Below, one piece after another: positions 42,312 to 49,788 of a stretch of DNA of 64,000 nt. Source of the stretch: 3-1-20CM-4-69-9 sp963833655 (lineage in GTDB: Bacteria; Actinomycetota; Thermoleophilia; Gaiellales; Gaiellaceae). The notes below the pieces were generated by a model. That model ran no database searches. It was not told the DNA's origin and saw only the letters and a list, made by a program, of their open reading frames with translations. Every line of letters begins with the position of its first letter. The stretch's first letter is position 1. The position numbers were made by a program, and so were the translations under genes. The stretch covers positions 124,001 through 188,000 of the forward strand of contig CAWHYL010000006.1 in NCBI GenBank assembly GCA_963833655.1. The letters are read 5' to 3'.

Positions 42312-42364
42312 GGTTCGAGGATAGACCGGTTCGACCGGTGGAGGAATGCCCGGCCGGGTAGCTG

Positions 42365-43306
42365 CTAGGAGTCCGCGAAGTCTGCGTTCGGCCGCCAGAA
42401 CAGGGTCGCCAGTGCGACCGTCCCGACCCAGACGCAGGCGGCCAGGAAGACGTGCACGAGGACGAGCCCCCACGGCAGATGCGTGCGCCACTGCAGCTCG
42501 CCGAGGCCCATCTGCGCGAGCAGCACCGCGAATACGGCCGCGCCGAGCAGGAACAGACGATGTGCATGCTGGCGGCGCGCCGCGAGGTAGCCGAGGCTGA
42601 ACAGGAAGGTGATGAGGAAGACGCCGACGACAGCGCCGTGTGCGTAGACGAATGGGTCGAGGCGGCCGAGCCGGTCGATCTTGTCCGCCTTGCCGCCGCC
42701 CGAGTGCGGCCCTGCCGCGGTCGCGAACGAGCCGCTGACGATCAGGACGAAGCACGCGACGGTGAACGCGACGCCGAGCCGGCGGAGCTCGAGCGGCACG
42801 AGCGGCGCGACACGCCCGACCTGCAGCGCGCGCACCTCGAGTGCGAGCACCGTGGCGCCGCCGAGCAGCGCGATCGAGAGCAGCAGGTGCGCCATGACGA
42901 TCGGCCAGCGCAGGTCGCTCTTGACGGCGAGGTAGCCGATCGGCGCCTGCAGCAGCGTCCCGACGAAGATCGCGAGCGCGAGCCGGACGTGCGTCCGCGT
43001 CAGAGCGGGCGTGCGCCGCGCTGCGAGCCAGGCGAGCAGCGTGGCCGCGATGGTCAGGGCGCCGAACAGCCGGTTCCCGAACTCGATGAAGGCGTGACCG
43101 CTCTTCGCCGGCAGCGGGTGGCCCTCCTCGCAGCCGGGCCAGTGCCTGCACCCGAGGCCCGAGTCGGTGAGGCGCACGGCGGCGCCGCTGACCACGATCA
43201 GCCAGAGCGTCGTCAGCTCCGCGAGCACGAGCGGCAGCAGCGTCGACGGCGACAGCGTCGCCGAGCGCCAGCGCGAGACCTGTCCTAGGGACTGTTCCTG
43301 AGACAT
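42365..43306 (-). CDS. ctaA: Heme A synthase (COX15/CtaA family)
   Basis: A 313-residue eight-helix protein. The first half has GLGCRHWPGCEEG with paired cysteines, then HAFIEFGNRLFG (heme-ligand His and EFxNR), and the second half LGELQWRTHLPWGLVLVHVF. It converts heme O to heme A for aa3-type cytochrome oxidase in the membrane. The annotated first nine codons (MSQEQSLGQ) lie entirely inside a dispersed 33-nt palindrome, so the native N terminus may begin later. Its ATG is one base from the apgM stop (TGACATG). Confidence 0.9.
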   Translation of the reverse strand: MSQEQSLGQVSRWRSATLSPSTLLPLVLAELTTLWLIVVSGAAVRLTDSGLGCRHWPGCEEGHPLPAKSGHAFIEFGNRLFGALTIAATLLAWLAARRTPALTRTHVRLALAIFVGTLLQAPIGYLAVKSDLRWPIVMAHLLLSIALLGGATVLALEVRALQVGRVAPLVPLELRRLGVAFTVACFVLIVSGSFATAAGPHSGGGKADKIDRLGRLDPFVYAHGAVVGVFLITFLFSLGYLAARRQHAHRLFLLGAAVFAVLLAQMGLGELQWRTHLPWGLVLVHVFLAACVWVGTVALATLFWRPNADFADS

Positions 43307-43309
43307 GTC
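43277..43309. repeat. 33-nt palindrome-like element, copy 2, at the apgM-ctaA junction
   Basis: GACCTGTCCTAGGGAC-T-GTTCCTGAGACATGTC matches the perfect palindrome at 6382-6414 at 28 of 33 positions. It covers most of the apgM stop codon and the first codons of ctaA, so ctaA translation starts within the element. Confidence 0.75.
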
Positions 43310-44525
43310 ACAAAGGGTCGAGGACGGCGGGATAGCCGTCGGCGCCGACGAACGGCGTCGGGCGGGACCCGAGGAAGAGCGGGCGGTCGGCGGCGTTGAG
43401 CAATACCGGCATCATGTCCGGACCGCGGAGGTGGCCGAGGATTCCTTCGGCGCATGCGGCCTCGCCGAGCTCCACCACGCGGTCGGCGCGGACGCCGGGG
43501 CCGGCCACGACGAACGGAACGGGGTCGCCGGAGTGGATCACATCGGGCGACGCGGGCGTCGCGTGATCGCCGGTGACGCACACGATCGCGCGGTCGTCCG
43601 GAAGCTCCGCGAACGCCGAGTCGAGGAGCTCGACGGCCTCGCGCTTCGCGTTCGGATCCTTCGTGTGCCCCGCCTCGTCGACCCGCTTGTCGTGGACGTA
43701 GACGAACGTGTCGCCCGCGTCGAGCCGCTCGTTCACGACCCGCATGTCGATGTGCGGATGCTCGTGCGGCGTCAGCCCCACGCAGCGCCCGAGCCCGCGC
43801 AGGAACGCAGACTCGGCCGCGAAGGTGCCGGCGAGGCCGTGGCGCTCGAGGAAGGACGGGACCGCGCGCGGACGACCGAACCACTTGAGGGTGATCACGT
43901 TGAAGCGCTCACTCTCGAGGCGACGCATCACCTCACGCGTCCATTCCTCGCACGCGCGTGCAGTTCGTTCGGCGTCGGGCGCCGCCGCCTGCGGACGCAG
44001 GACCGGATACCACGCGCGGAAGAAGGAGTCGGTGTCGGTGACGCGTTCGTCGGCGCCGCCCTCGATGCGCAGCACCGCCTCGCCGCGCCAGACGTGCGTG
44101 AGCGAGAAGTGCAGCCCGTCGATCGTGATGTCGTCACAGCGGGCGACAAGACGCTCGACCTCCTCGGAGTCACGGTGAGGATCGGGCCGTCCCGTCAGCC
44201 ACCAGCCGCCGTCGCGCCGCTCGGCCGGCCGTAGCGCTGCGTAGGCGAACACGTGCTCCGCGTCGACGTCCTGTCCCCGCCCCAGCGCCTCGAACACCGC
44301 ACGGCCGGGAAACTCGTCGGGGCGGTACCCGAGCATCGACCAGTGCGCGACCTCGCTCGACGGCGCGCGTCCGGGGCCGACGGCGTACAGCAGCCCGCAC
44401 GAGCCGCGCGCGCACAGCCGGTCGAGATTCGGCGTGGCCGCGGCCTCGACGCCGCTCCGGCCGCCGAGCGCATCGTGCGCGCGGTCCGCGAGCCCGTCGA
44501 GCAGGAAGAGGACGATCGGGAGCAC
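43308..44525 (-). CDS. apgM: Archaeal-type cofactor-independent phosphoglycerate mutase
   Basis: A 405-residue alkaline-phosphatase-superfamily enzyme: VLFLLDGLADR, ATPNLDRLCARGSCGLLY and PSSEVAHWSMLGY at the N terminus, and VYVHDKRVDEAGHTKDPNAK and VCVTGDHATPASPDVIHSG at the metal site match ApgM. It interconverts 3- and 2-phosphoglycerate in glycolysis. GTG start directly adjoining the nadM-type gene stop (TGAGTG). Confidence 0.88.
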   Translation of the reverse strand: MLPIVLFLLDGLADRAHDALGGRSGVEAAATPNLDRLCARGSCGLLYAVGPGRAPSSEVAHWSMLGYRPDEFPGRAVFEALGRGQDVDAEHVFAYAALRPAERRDGGWWLTGRPDPHRDSEEVERLVARCDDITIDGLHFSLTHVWRGEAVLRIEGGADERVTDTDSFFRAWYPVLRPQAAAPDAERTARACEEWTREVMRRLESERFNVITLKWFGRPRAVPSFLERHGLAGTFAAESAFLRGLGRCVGLTPHEHPHIDMRVVNERLDAGDTFVYVHDKRVDEAGHTKDPNAKREAVELLDSAFAELPDDRAIVCVTGDHATPASPDVIHSGDPVPFVVAGPGVRADRVVELGEAACAEGILGHLRGPDMMPVLLNAADRPLFLGSRPTPFVGADGYPAVLDPL

Positions 44526-45044
44526 TCAGACGGCGACTCTGTCAAGTGACCGGATCACGCGCGCGACACCCGGCGGGACGAGGGCCTCCCAGTCGTCGCC
44601 CGCCCGCATCGCCGCGCGCACGTCCGCGCCCGAGATCTCCTTCTCGACGCCTTCGTCCAACACGACGACGTCGTAACCCGCCTCGCGCATCCGTTCCAGC
44701 TTCGTGCCGCCCCAGTCAGAGAACAGGCGGAGGTACTGCGTCACTCCGGACGGCACATACGCCGGCCAGAGCTGCGGCTCGTTCACGGGGAACGGAATGA
44801 CGTGCGCCGGGATGCCCTCGTCATGCGCAACCTCCGCCACCATCAGCAGGCGCTCGACGTACGAGAACGGATTCGACTCGGGGAGGTGGCGTAGCGGGTC
44901 GTTCGGCTCCTCCTTGATGCGCGCCGGATCGGGGTTCGTGATCCCGATGAAGACGACCTCCGAGCGTGCCGCCGCCCCGCGCAGGTACTCCAGATGTCCG
45001 TTGTGGAAGGGCTGGAAGCGCCCGTGCACCATCCCTGCGTTCAC
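44526..45044 (-). CDS. Nicotinamide-nucleotide adenylyltransferase (archaeal NadM type)
   Basis: The 172-residue protein has the HxGH nucleotidyltransferase motif in VHGRFQPFHNGHLEYL and a late ISGADVRAAM in the ISSTxxR position, as in archaeal-type NMN adenylyltransferases. It would convert NMN and ATP to NAD. GTG start overlaps the selD stop (GTGA); an internal ATG at codon 5 is also possible. NAD synthetase lies 11 kb away at 56413. Confidence 0.85.
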   Translation of the reverse strand: MNAGMVHGRFQPFHNGHLEYLRGAAARSEVVFIGITNPDPARIKEEPNDPLRHLPESNPFSYVERLLMVAEVAHDEGIPAHVIPFPVNEPQLWPAYVPSGVTQYLRLFSDWGGTKLERMREAGYDVVVLDEGVEKEISGADVRAAMRAGDDWEALVPPGVARVIRSLDRVAV

Positions 45045-46078
45045 TCGACGAGGACGCCGCTTCCTTCCTCGACGCGACCGATCCTGCGGATGAAGAGCCT
45101 CTTCGCGCCGAACTCCGCCTCGAGCGCGGGCCCGCGCTCCGCGGGGATCGAGACGAGCAGCCCGCCTGCGGTCTGTGGGTCGTAGCCGAGCGCCTCCAGC
45201 GTCGCCGGCAGGCCGTCCGCCGTGACGTGCGCCGACGCGAAGTCGCGGTTCCGCGGGTCGCCGCTCGTCCGCACGCCGTTGCGCGCGATGTCGAGCGCAC
45301 CGTCGATCGCCGGGAAGCGCTCCGACTCGAGCCGCACCGCAACGCCGCTGCGGCTTGCAACCTCGTGCGCGTGGCCGAACAGGCCGAAGCCGGTGACGTC
45401 GGTGACAGCGTTCGGCTCGGCGGCACGCAGCACATCAGCCGCGTCCTTGTTCAACGTGCGCATCCAGCGGATCGCACGGGTCAGCTGCATGTCGCCCGCG
45501 AGCCCTTTCTTGTAACCGCTCATGATCAGTCCCGTTCCGAGCGGCTTCGTCAGGAACACCGAGTCGCCCGGACGGGCTCGGTTCTTCGGCCAGATGCCCT
45601 CCGGGTGGACGGTGCCGACGACGGCCAAGCCGTACTTCGGCTCCGAGTCGCGGATCGTGTGCCCGCCTGCGAGCAAGCCGCCGGCTGCGCGCACCTGCGC
45701 ATCGGCGGCGGCGAAGACCTCGCCGAGCATCTCGATCGGCAGCTCTTCCGGGAACGCCGCGATCGAGAGCGCGAGCAGTGGCACCCCGCCCATCGCGAAC
45801 ACATCGTTCAGGGCGTTCGTCGCAGCGATCGCGCCGTAGTCGCCGGGGTCGTCGACGACCGGCGGGAAGAAGTCGAGCGTGAAGATGAGCGCCCGCTCGT
45901 CGTCGAGGCGATAGACCGCCGCGTCGTCGGCGGGCGCGAGCCCCACGAGGAGGTTCTCGGCCTCCATCGGTACGAACCCGGCGAGCAGCTCCTCGAGGCG
46001 CGCAGCCGAGTACTTCGCGGCGCACCCGCCGCACGCTGCGAGGTCGGTGAGCTTGATGCGACCCGTCTCGGTCTCCAT
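45041..46078 (-). CDS. selD: Selenide, water dikinase (selenophosphate synthetase)
   Basis: A 345-residue enzyme making selenophosphate from selenide and ATP. LAACGGCAAK contains C16, C19 and K22, the catalytic glycine-rich cysteine/lysine segment, here with Cys and no Sec. LTDLAACGG, FTLDFFPPVVDDP, AGGHTIRDSEPKYGLAV and VTDVTGFGLFGHAHEV are diagnostic. The ATG at 46078 is supported by the family start. No selA, selB or selC is in the window. It heads the minus-strand operon. A strong hairpin followed by T residues lies 19 bases upstream in its leader. Confidence 0.95.
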   Translation of the reverse strand: METETGRIKLTDLAACGGCAAKYSAARLEELLAGFVPMEAENLLVGLAPADDAAVYRLDDERALIFTLDFFPPVVDDPGDYGAIAATNALNDVFAMGGVPLLALSIAAFPEELPIEMLGEVFAAADAQVRAAGGLLAGGHTIRDSEPKYGLAVVGTVHPEGIWPKNRARPGDSVFLTKPLGTGLIMSGYKKGLAGDMQLTRAIRWMRTLNKDAADVLRAAEPNAVTDVTGFGLFGHAHEVASRSGVAVRLESERFPAIDGALDIARNGVRTSGDPRNRDFASAHVTADGLPATLEALGYDPQTAGGLLVSIPAERGPALEAEFGAKRLFIRRIGRVEEGSGVLVE

Positions 46079-46096
46079 GAACTTCGAAGGGTAAGG

Positions 46097-46129
46097 AAAA
46101 AGCCGGCGGCGGCGCAAAGCACCGCCGCC
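46097..46129 (-). terminator. Intrinsic terminator-like hairpin in the selD leader (attenuator candidate)
   Basis: On the minus strand GGCGGCGGTG, loop CTTTG and CGCCGCCGCC form a 10-pair stem followed by GGCTTTTT. Structurally this is a rho-independent terminator, yet it lies between any upstream promoter and the selD ATG at 46078. Since the neighbouring gene upstream is on the opposite strand, it may attenuate selD or end a short leader RNA. Confidence 0.65.
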
Positions 46130-46216
46130 GTCAGGGGAGAGGAGGAGCCTGTTCGGTTCCCCCGCGCCTCGTTCTGCATGTGCGTCCAGTCACCTTCTGA
46201 GTTGCAAAGATGGCAT

Positions 46217-46894
46217 GTGGCACGCGCAGCGCTGATCACGGGCGGTTCGTCGGGTATCGGGCTGGCGATCGCGCGGGCGCTGAAGGAGGACGGCTTCGAG
46301 CTGACCCTCGCCGCACGGACTCGTGACAAGGTCGAGACAGCCGCGGCCGGTCTCGGCGCGCTCGCCGTCACCGCCGATGTCGCCGACGCTGCCGACTGCG
46401 CCCGGATCGTCGACGAGCACCGCGCGCGCTACGGGCGTCTCGACGTGCTCGTCAATTCCGCCGGCGTCGGCGTCGCGGGCAACGTGGACGACCTGTCGAC
46501 GAAGCAGATCGACCTGCAGCTGAACGTCAACCTGCGCGGGCTCATGCTCGTCACGGCCGCCGCGCTGCCGCTGGTGCGCGACTCACGCGGCGTCGTCGTC
46601 AACCTCGCGTCGATCGCCGGAACGACCGGCACGCCGTTCCTGCCGATCTACGGCGCGGCGAAGGCAGCAGTCATCCAGTTCACGGACACGCTCAACCGCG
46701 GGGAACAGGACCACGGTGTGCGCGCGACCGCAATCAGTCCCGGCTTCGTCGACACGCCGATGACCGACTGGGATCCGGTGCCGAAGGAGGAGATGATCCG
46801 ACCGGAGGACTGCGCCGAGATCGTGCGGCTCCTGCTACGCCTGAGCCCGTACGCCCGCATCCCGCACGTGGTGGTGGAGCGGGTCGGCTCGTAA
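46217..46894 (+). CDS. Short-chain dehydrogenase/reductase
   Basis: A 225-residue classical SDR: cofactor motif ITGGSSGIGLAIARAL, NSAGVG, catalytic Ser in NLASIAGTTG and YGAAKAAV (YxxxK). A NAD(P)-dependent oxidoreductase of unknown substrate. GTG at 46217 chosen because the family starts just before the glycine motif. It is followed by converging aarF. Confidence 0.9.
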   Translation: MARAALITGGSSGIGLAIARALKEDGFELTLAARTRDKVETAAAGLGALAVTADVADAADCARIVDEHRARYGRLDVLVNSAGVGVAGNVDDLSTKQIDLQLNVNLRGLMLVTAAALPLVRDSRGVVVNLASIAGTTGTPFLPIYGAAKAAVIQFTDTLNRGEQDHGVRATAISPGFVDTPMTDWDPVPKEEMIRPEDCAEIVRLLLRLSPYARIPHVVVERVGS

Positions 46895-46896
46895 GG

Positions 46897-48495
46897 TCAG
46901 AGCTCGCCCGGGGTCCTGACGATCTTCCACATCATGTAGAGCGCGAGCACGAACGCCGCGCAGAAGAGGCCGAAGGCTGCCCAGCGCAGGTCGTGCACCT
47001 GGCCCATCAGCGCGGACGCGACGAGCAACGCAGCGACGATCAACGCCCCGCCGACGCGATTGCCGACGGAGCGCAGGACATGCTCGATCTCGTCGAGATC
47101 CGTCGGCGCCACGCCAACTTTGAACGTCCCGGTCTCGAGCTTGTTCACCAGGTGGCCGACGCGGCGCGGCATGCGACCGAGCGGCTCGAGTTGTGTGTAG
47201 AGCCACGCGAAGAGCTGGTTCGGCTCGAGGCGGCGCTCCCCCTCGCGGAGCATCACCTCGAGCGCGTCCTCCTCCATCAGCTCGATCGGGTCGAGCTCGG
47301 GGTAGAGCACACGCGCGATCGAGTCCGCCTGCGCGAGCGTCTTGCCGACGAGGGCGAAGCTCGTCGGCAGGCCGATGCCGTATTCGAACGAGATGCGCTG
47401 CAGGTCGGCGAGCGCCTCGCCCGCGCGAATGCCCGACAGCGGGCGCCAGTGGTAACGCGGAAGCTTGCGGCGCAGCTCCTGGACGAACCCCGGCTCGTCC
47501 GCGGCGAGCCCGACGCGTGAGAGGCCGAGGATCAGGTCGGCGACGTCGTCCGCACGGTTCTGAGCCACGGCGAGCAGCAGCAGCGCAAGGTTGCGGCGCG
47601 TATCGTCGTCGAGGCGTCCGAGCAGGCCGAAGTCGACGAGCGCGAGCCGACCGTCGGTCGTCAGCAGCACGTTTCCACGGTGCGGGTCGGCGTGGTAGAG
47701 GCCGGCGACCGTCACCTGCTGGACGTACGCGCGGAAGAACTGGCGCGCGAGCTCGTGCGCACGCTCAGCTGCAAGCCCGTGGTCCGCGTCGACCTTGCGC
47801 CCGTCGATCCGCTCCAGCACGAGCACCTTCTCGGTGACATAGGGGTGGATCACCTCGGGAACGACGAGGTCGTCGTACTCGCGCAGAAAACCGGCGACGA
47901 GCTCGGCGTTGTTCGCCTCCTCGACGAAGTCGAGCTCCGCGCGCAAGTGCACCTCGAGCTCGTCCGCGAGCGCGCGGGCCTGCAGCAGCTGCGCCCGTTC
48001 CGAACGCGACTCGAGCAGCTCCGCCGTCGAGCGCATGAGCGCGAGATCGAGGTCGATCTGCCGTTCGATGCCGGGGCGGCGCACCTTCACGATCGCCTCG
48101 CGCCCGTTCGTGAGCAGCGCCGTGTGGATCTGGGCGATCGATGCCGTCGCAAGCGGCTCGGGATCGACCCGCACGAACGCATCCGACGGCAACTCCGCCG
48201 CGATGACGGCTCGAATCTCGTCGAACGGAACCGGGGGCACATCGTCGACGAGCTTTCCGAGCTCCTCGATGTAGACGTCCGGCAGGAGATCCGGGCGCGA
48301 CGAGAGCAGCTGCCCGAGCTTGATGTAGGTCGTCCCCAGCTCCTCGAGCGCGGCGCGGAACTGTTCCGCGCCGTCGCGTGTCGCAGGGCGGTTGCCCCAC
48401 ACCCCGAGCTCGCGCAGCACGCGTCGGAGGCCACTGCGACGTGCCACGCGGCCGACGTGAACGGCACGTTTCAGCCGTTCCGTCCGCGCGCCCAC
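46897..48495 (-). CDS. AarF/UbiB/ABC1-family atypical kinase
   Basis: A 532-residue protein with TTYIKLGQLLSSRPDLLP (KxGQ motif), ATASIAQIHTALL in place of a glycine loop, EANNAELVAGFL, HADPHRGNVLLT and LVDFGLLGRL (DFG), then two C-terminal membrane helices at about residues 480-525. UbiB-type proteins support isoprenoid quinone synthesis or lipid homeostasis; in actinobacteria the role is not settled. Start: ATG at 48495. It follows the small HTH gene on the same strand. Confidence 0.92.
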   Translation of the reverse strand: MGARTERLKRAVHVGRVARRSGLRRVLRELGVWGNRPATRDGAEQFRAALEELGTTYIKLGQLLSSRPDLLPDVYIEELGKLVDDVPPVPFDEIRAVIAAELPSDAFVRVDPEPLATASIAQIHTALLTNGREAIVKVRRPGIERQIDLDLALMRSTAELLESRSERAQLLQARALADELEVHLRAELDFVEEANNAELVAGFLREYDDLVVPEVIHPYVTEKVLVLERIDGRKVDADHGLAAERAHELARQFFRAYVQQVTVAGLYHADPHRGNVLLTTDGRLALVDFGLLGRLDDDTRRNLALLLLAVAQNRADDVADLILGLSRVGLAADEPGFVQELRRKLPRYHWRPLSGIRAGEALADLQRISFEYGIGLPTSFALVGKTLAQADSIARVLYPELDPIELMEEDALEVMLREGERRLEPNQLFAWLYTQLEPLGRMPRRVGHLVNKLETGTFKVGVAPTDLDEIEHVLRSVGNRVGGALIVAALLVASALMGQVHDLRWAAFGLFCAAFVLALYMMWKIVRTPGEL

Positions 48496-48516
48496 CAGGG
48501 GCGTATCTCCGGCGTG

Positions 48517-48735
48517 TCAGTCCTGGAAACGCGAGGGCTTCACGCGCTGCCGCGCGAGAAAGTGGTCGACGGCGTCGCGGTGAACGCGCAAGACACGTCC
48601 GACGCGGACAGCGTCCAGCCGGCCGTCATGAATCAGGCGGCGAATGGTCTCGGGGTGAACGCCAAGCTGGTCGGCGACCTCGCGAACGCTGACGAGGCTG
48701 TCCGGTTGCTGCTCCGCAGATGACACCGCGCCCAA
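48517..48735 (-). CDS. Small MerR/excisionase-like helix-turn-helix protein (BldC-like)
   Basis: A 72-residue protein consisting of one winged helix: VSVREVADQLGVHPETIRRL then DGRLDAVRVGRVLRVHRDAVDHFL, the pattern of excisionase-family/BldC regulators. TTG at 48735 gives the longest form; GTG at 48726 is equally good. No integrase is present, so it is likelier a developmental-type regulator. Lies directly after the broken lipoprotein gene and 21 bases before aarF. Confidence 0.82.
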   Translation of the reverse strand: MGAVSSAEQQPDSLVSVREVADQLGVHPETIRRLIHDGRLDAVRVGRVLRVHRDAVDHFLARQRVKPSRFQD

Positions 48736-48736
48736 C

Positions 48737-49643
48737 CTACAGCAGCAGTCGCCTGATTGCCTCGTTCAGTTCACCGGCCGAGACGGATCCCTGGAACTTC
48801 GCCTTGATCCGCCCGTCGCGACGAGGAACGTCCACGGCCCAACCGGTAGATGCCATGCGCGCACCCAGCGGTTCCGTCCTCTGCTGGGGTTGTTGTCGGT
48901 GTAGATCTCGACGTGGATGAAGCGTACGGGTGTGCGGGCGTATCGCTTGCGAACCTGGTTCACCACGTCGACGACAGGCCCGCAGATGCGGCTCTCGCAG
49001 TATCGCGGCGTCGCGAAGGTGACAAGAAACGGCTCGTGTGCCGCGAGCGCGGCCGCGACCGACGTGCGCAGCAGCGCGCGATCGGGCGGGACTCTCGTCG
49101 TCAGCTCCCCGACACGCCCGTGGGCGGCTCCGCAAGCGTGGGCGTCTGCGACGGAAACGCGCGCGACCCCACCATCGGCGCGAGCGAACGCTGCGCGACG
49201 TCGAGCTCCGCGACGCCGGCGATCCGCTCGCGGCCGCCGACAGGGCGCGCGACGAGCTGGTACTTCCCGGCTGCGGAAACCCGCACGTGGGCGACGTAGA
49301 TCGCGCTCGCGTCGGCGTCGCTCGACTCTCCGGGCACGCCGATCGGCTCGAGGCTTGCGAGGGTCGTCGTGAACGGTCGCGCGCCGAGGGAGCGGGCAAC
49401 CCACACACGCGCGCGCGGCCGCGAGACGACGCGGCCGCGCGGATCGACGACCAGGAAGGAAACCCGAACGTTTCCAGGGGAGTAGTCCGACGTCCCTGGA
49501 ATCAACGAAACGCTCTGCCCGGAGTCGCGCCAGTTTGCCTCGAGCGACCCCGCCTTCGGCGCGCCTCGCTTCGAAGAGCTCGTGGTGGAGCTACAGCCCA
49601 CCGCCAGGAAGATCAGTGCAAGAGCCGCGAGCGAAACGCGCAC
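48737..49643 (-). pseudogene. Thioredoxin-like lipoprotein gene broken by two frameshifts
   Basis: Frame 1 (from 49643) begins with a lipoprotein signal (LAALALIFLAVGCSS) and a beta domain, but stops at 49101 shortly after PSQTPTLAEPPTG. The next frame continues with LTTRVPPDRALLRTSVAAAL, TFATPRYCESRICGPVVDVV, RFIHVEIYTDNNPSRG and GPWTFLV, a thioredoxin-like domain. It then loses phase near 48816-48824, and a third frame supplies the ending DGRIKAKFQGSVSAGELNEA. Each break needs one inserted base; the first is in a C4 run at 49107-49110. It is either a decaying gene or a product of sequence errors. Confidence 0.75.
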
Positions 49644-49652
49644 ATCGGCACT

Positions 49653-49766
49653 CTAGAAGTCGCTGCCTTCGTGTCCCCCGTACGGCAAGAACCCGAGCGC
49701 GGGCAGCAGCGCCATCGCGATCAGGATCGCGAAGACCGCGACATAAATCAGACGGGCTTTCGTCAA
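49653..49766 (-). CDS. Small hydrophobic peptide (37 aa) downstream of the XRE/TPR regulator
   Basis: A TTG-started frame sits 7 bases after an AAGGAGGT Shine-Dalgarno sequence (49781-49774), the best in this neighbourhood. The peptide has a short basic N terminus (TKAR), a hydrophobic core (LIYVAVFAILIAMALLPALG) and a polar C terminus (FLPYGGHEGSDF). It begins 22 bases after the regulator stop. The layout matches exported signalling peptides paired with RRNPP regulators, but it could equally be a small membrane protein. Confidence 0.65.
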   Translation of the reverse strand: MTKARLIYVAVFAILIAMALLPALGFLPYGGHEGSDF

Positions 49767-49788
49767 CGTACTCACCTCCTTCCCTGGC

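Noticed and set aside
45808..46371. Minus-strand frame covering the selD leader
   Set aside because: Runs antisense to the SDR gene and through the terminator hairpin; no motif.
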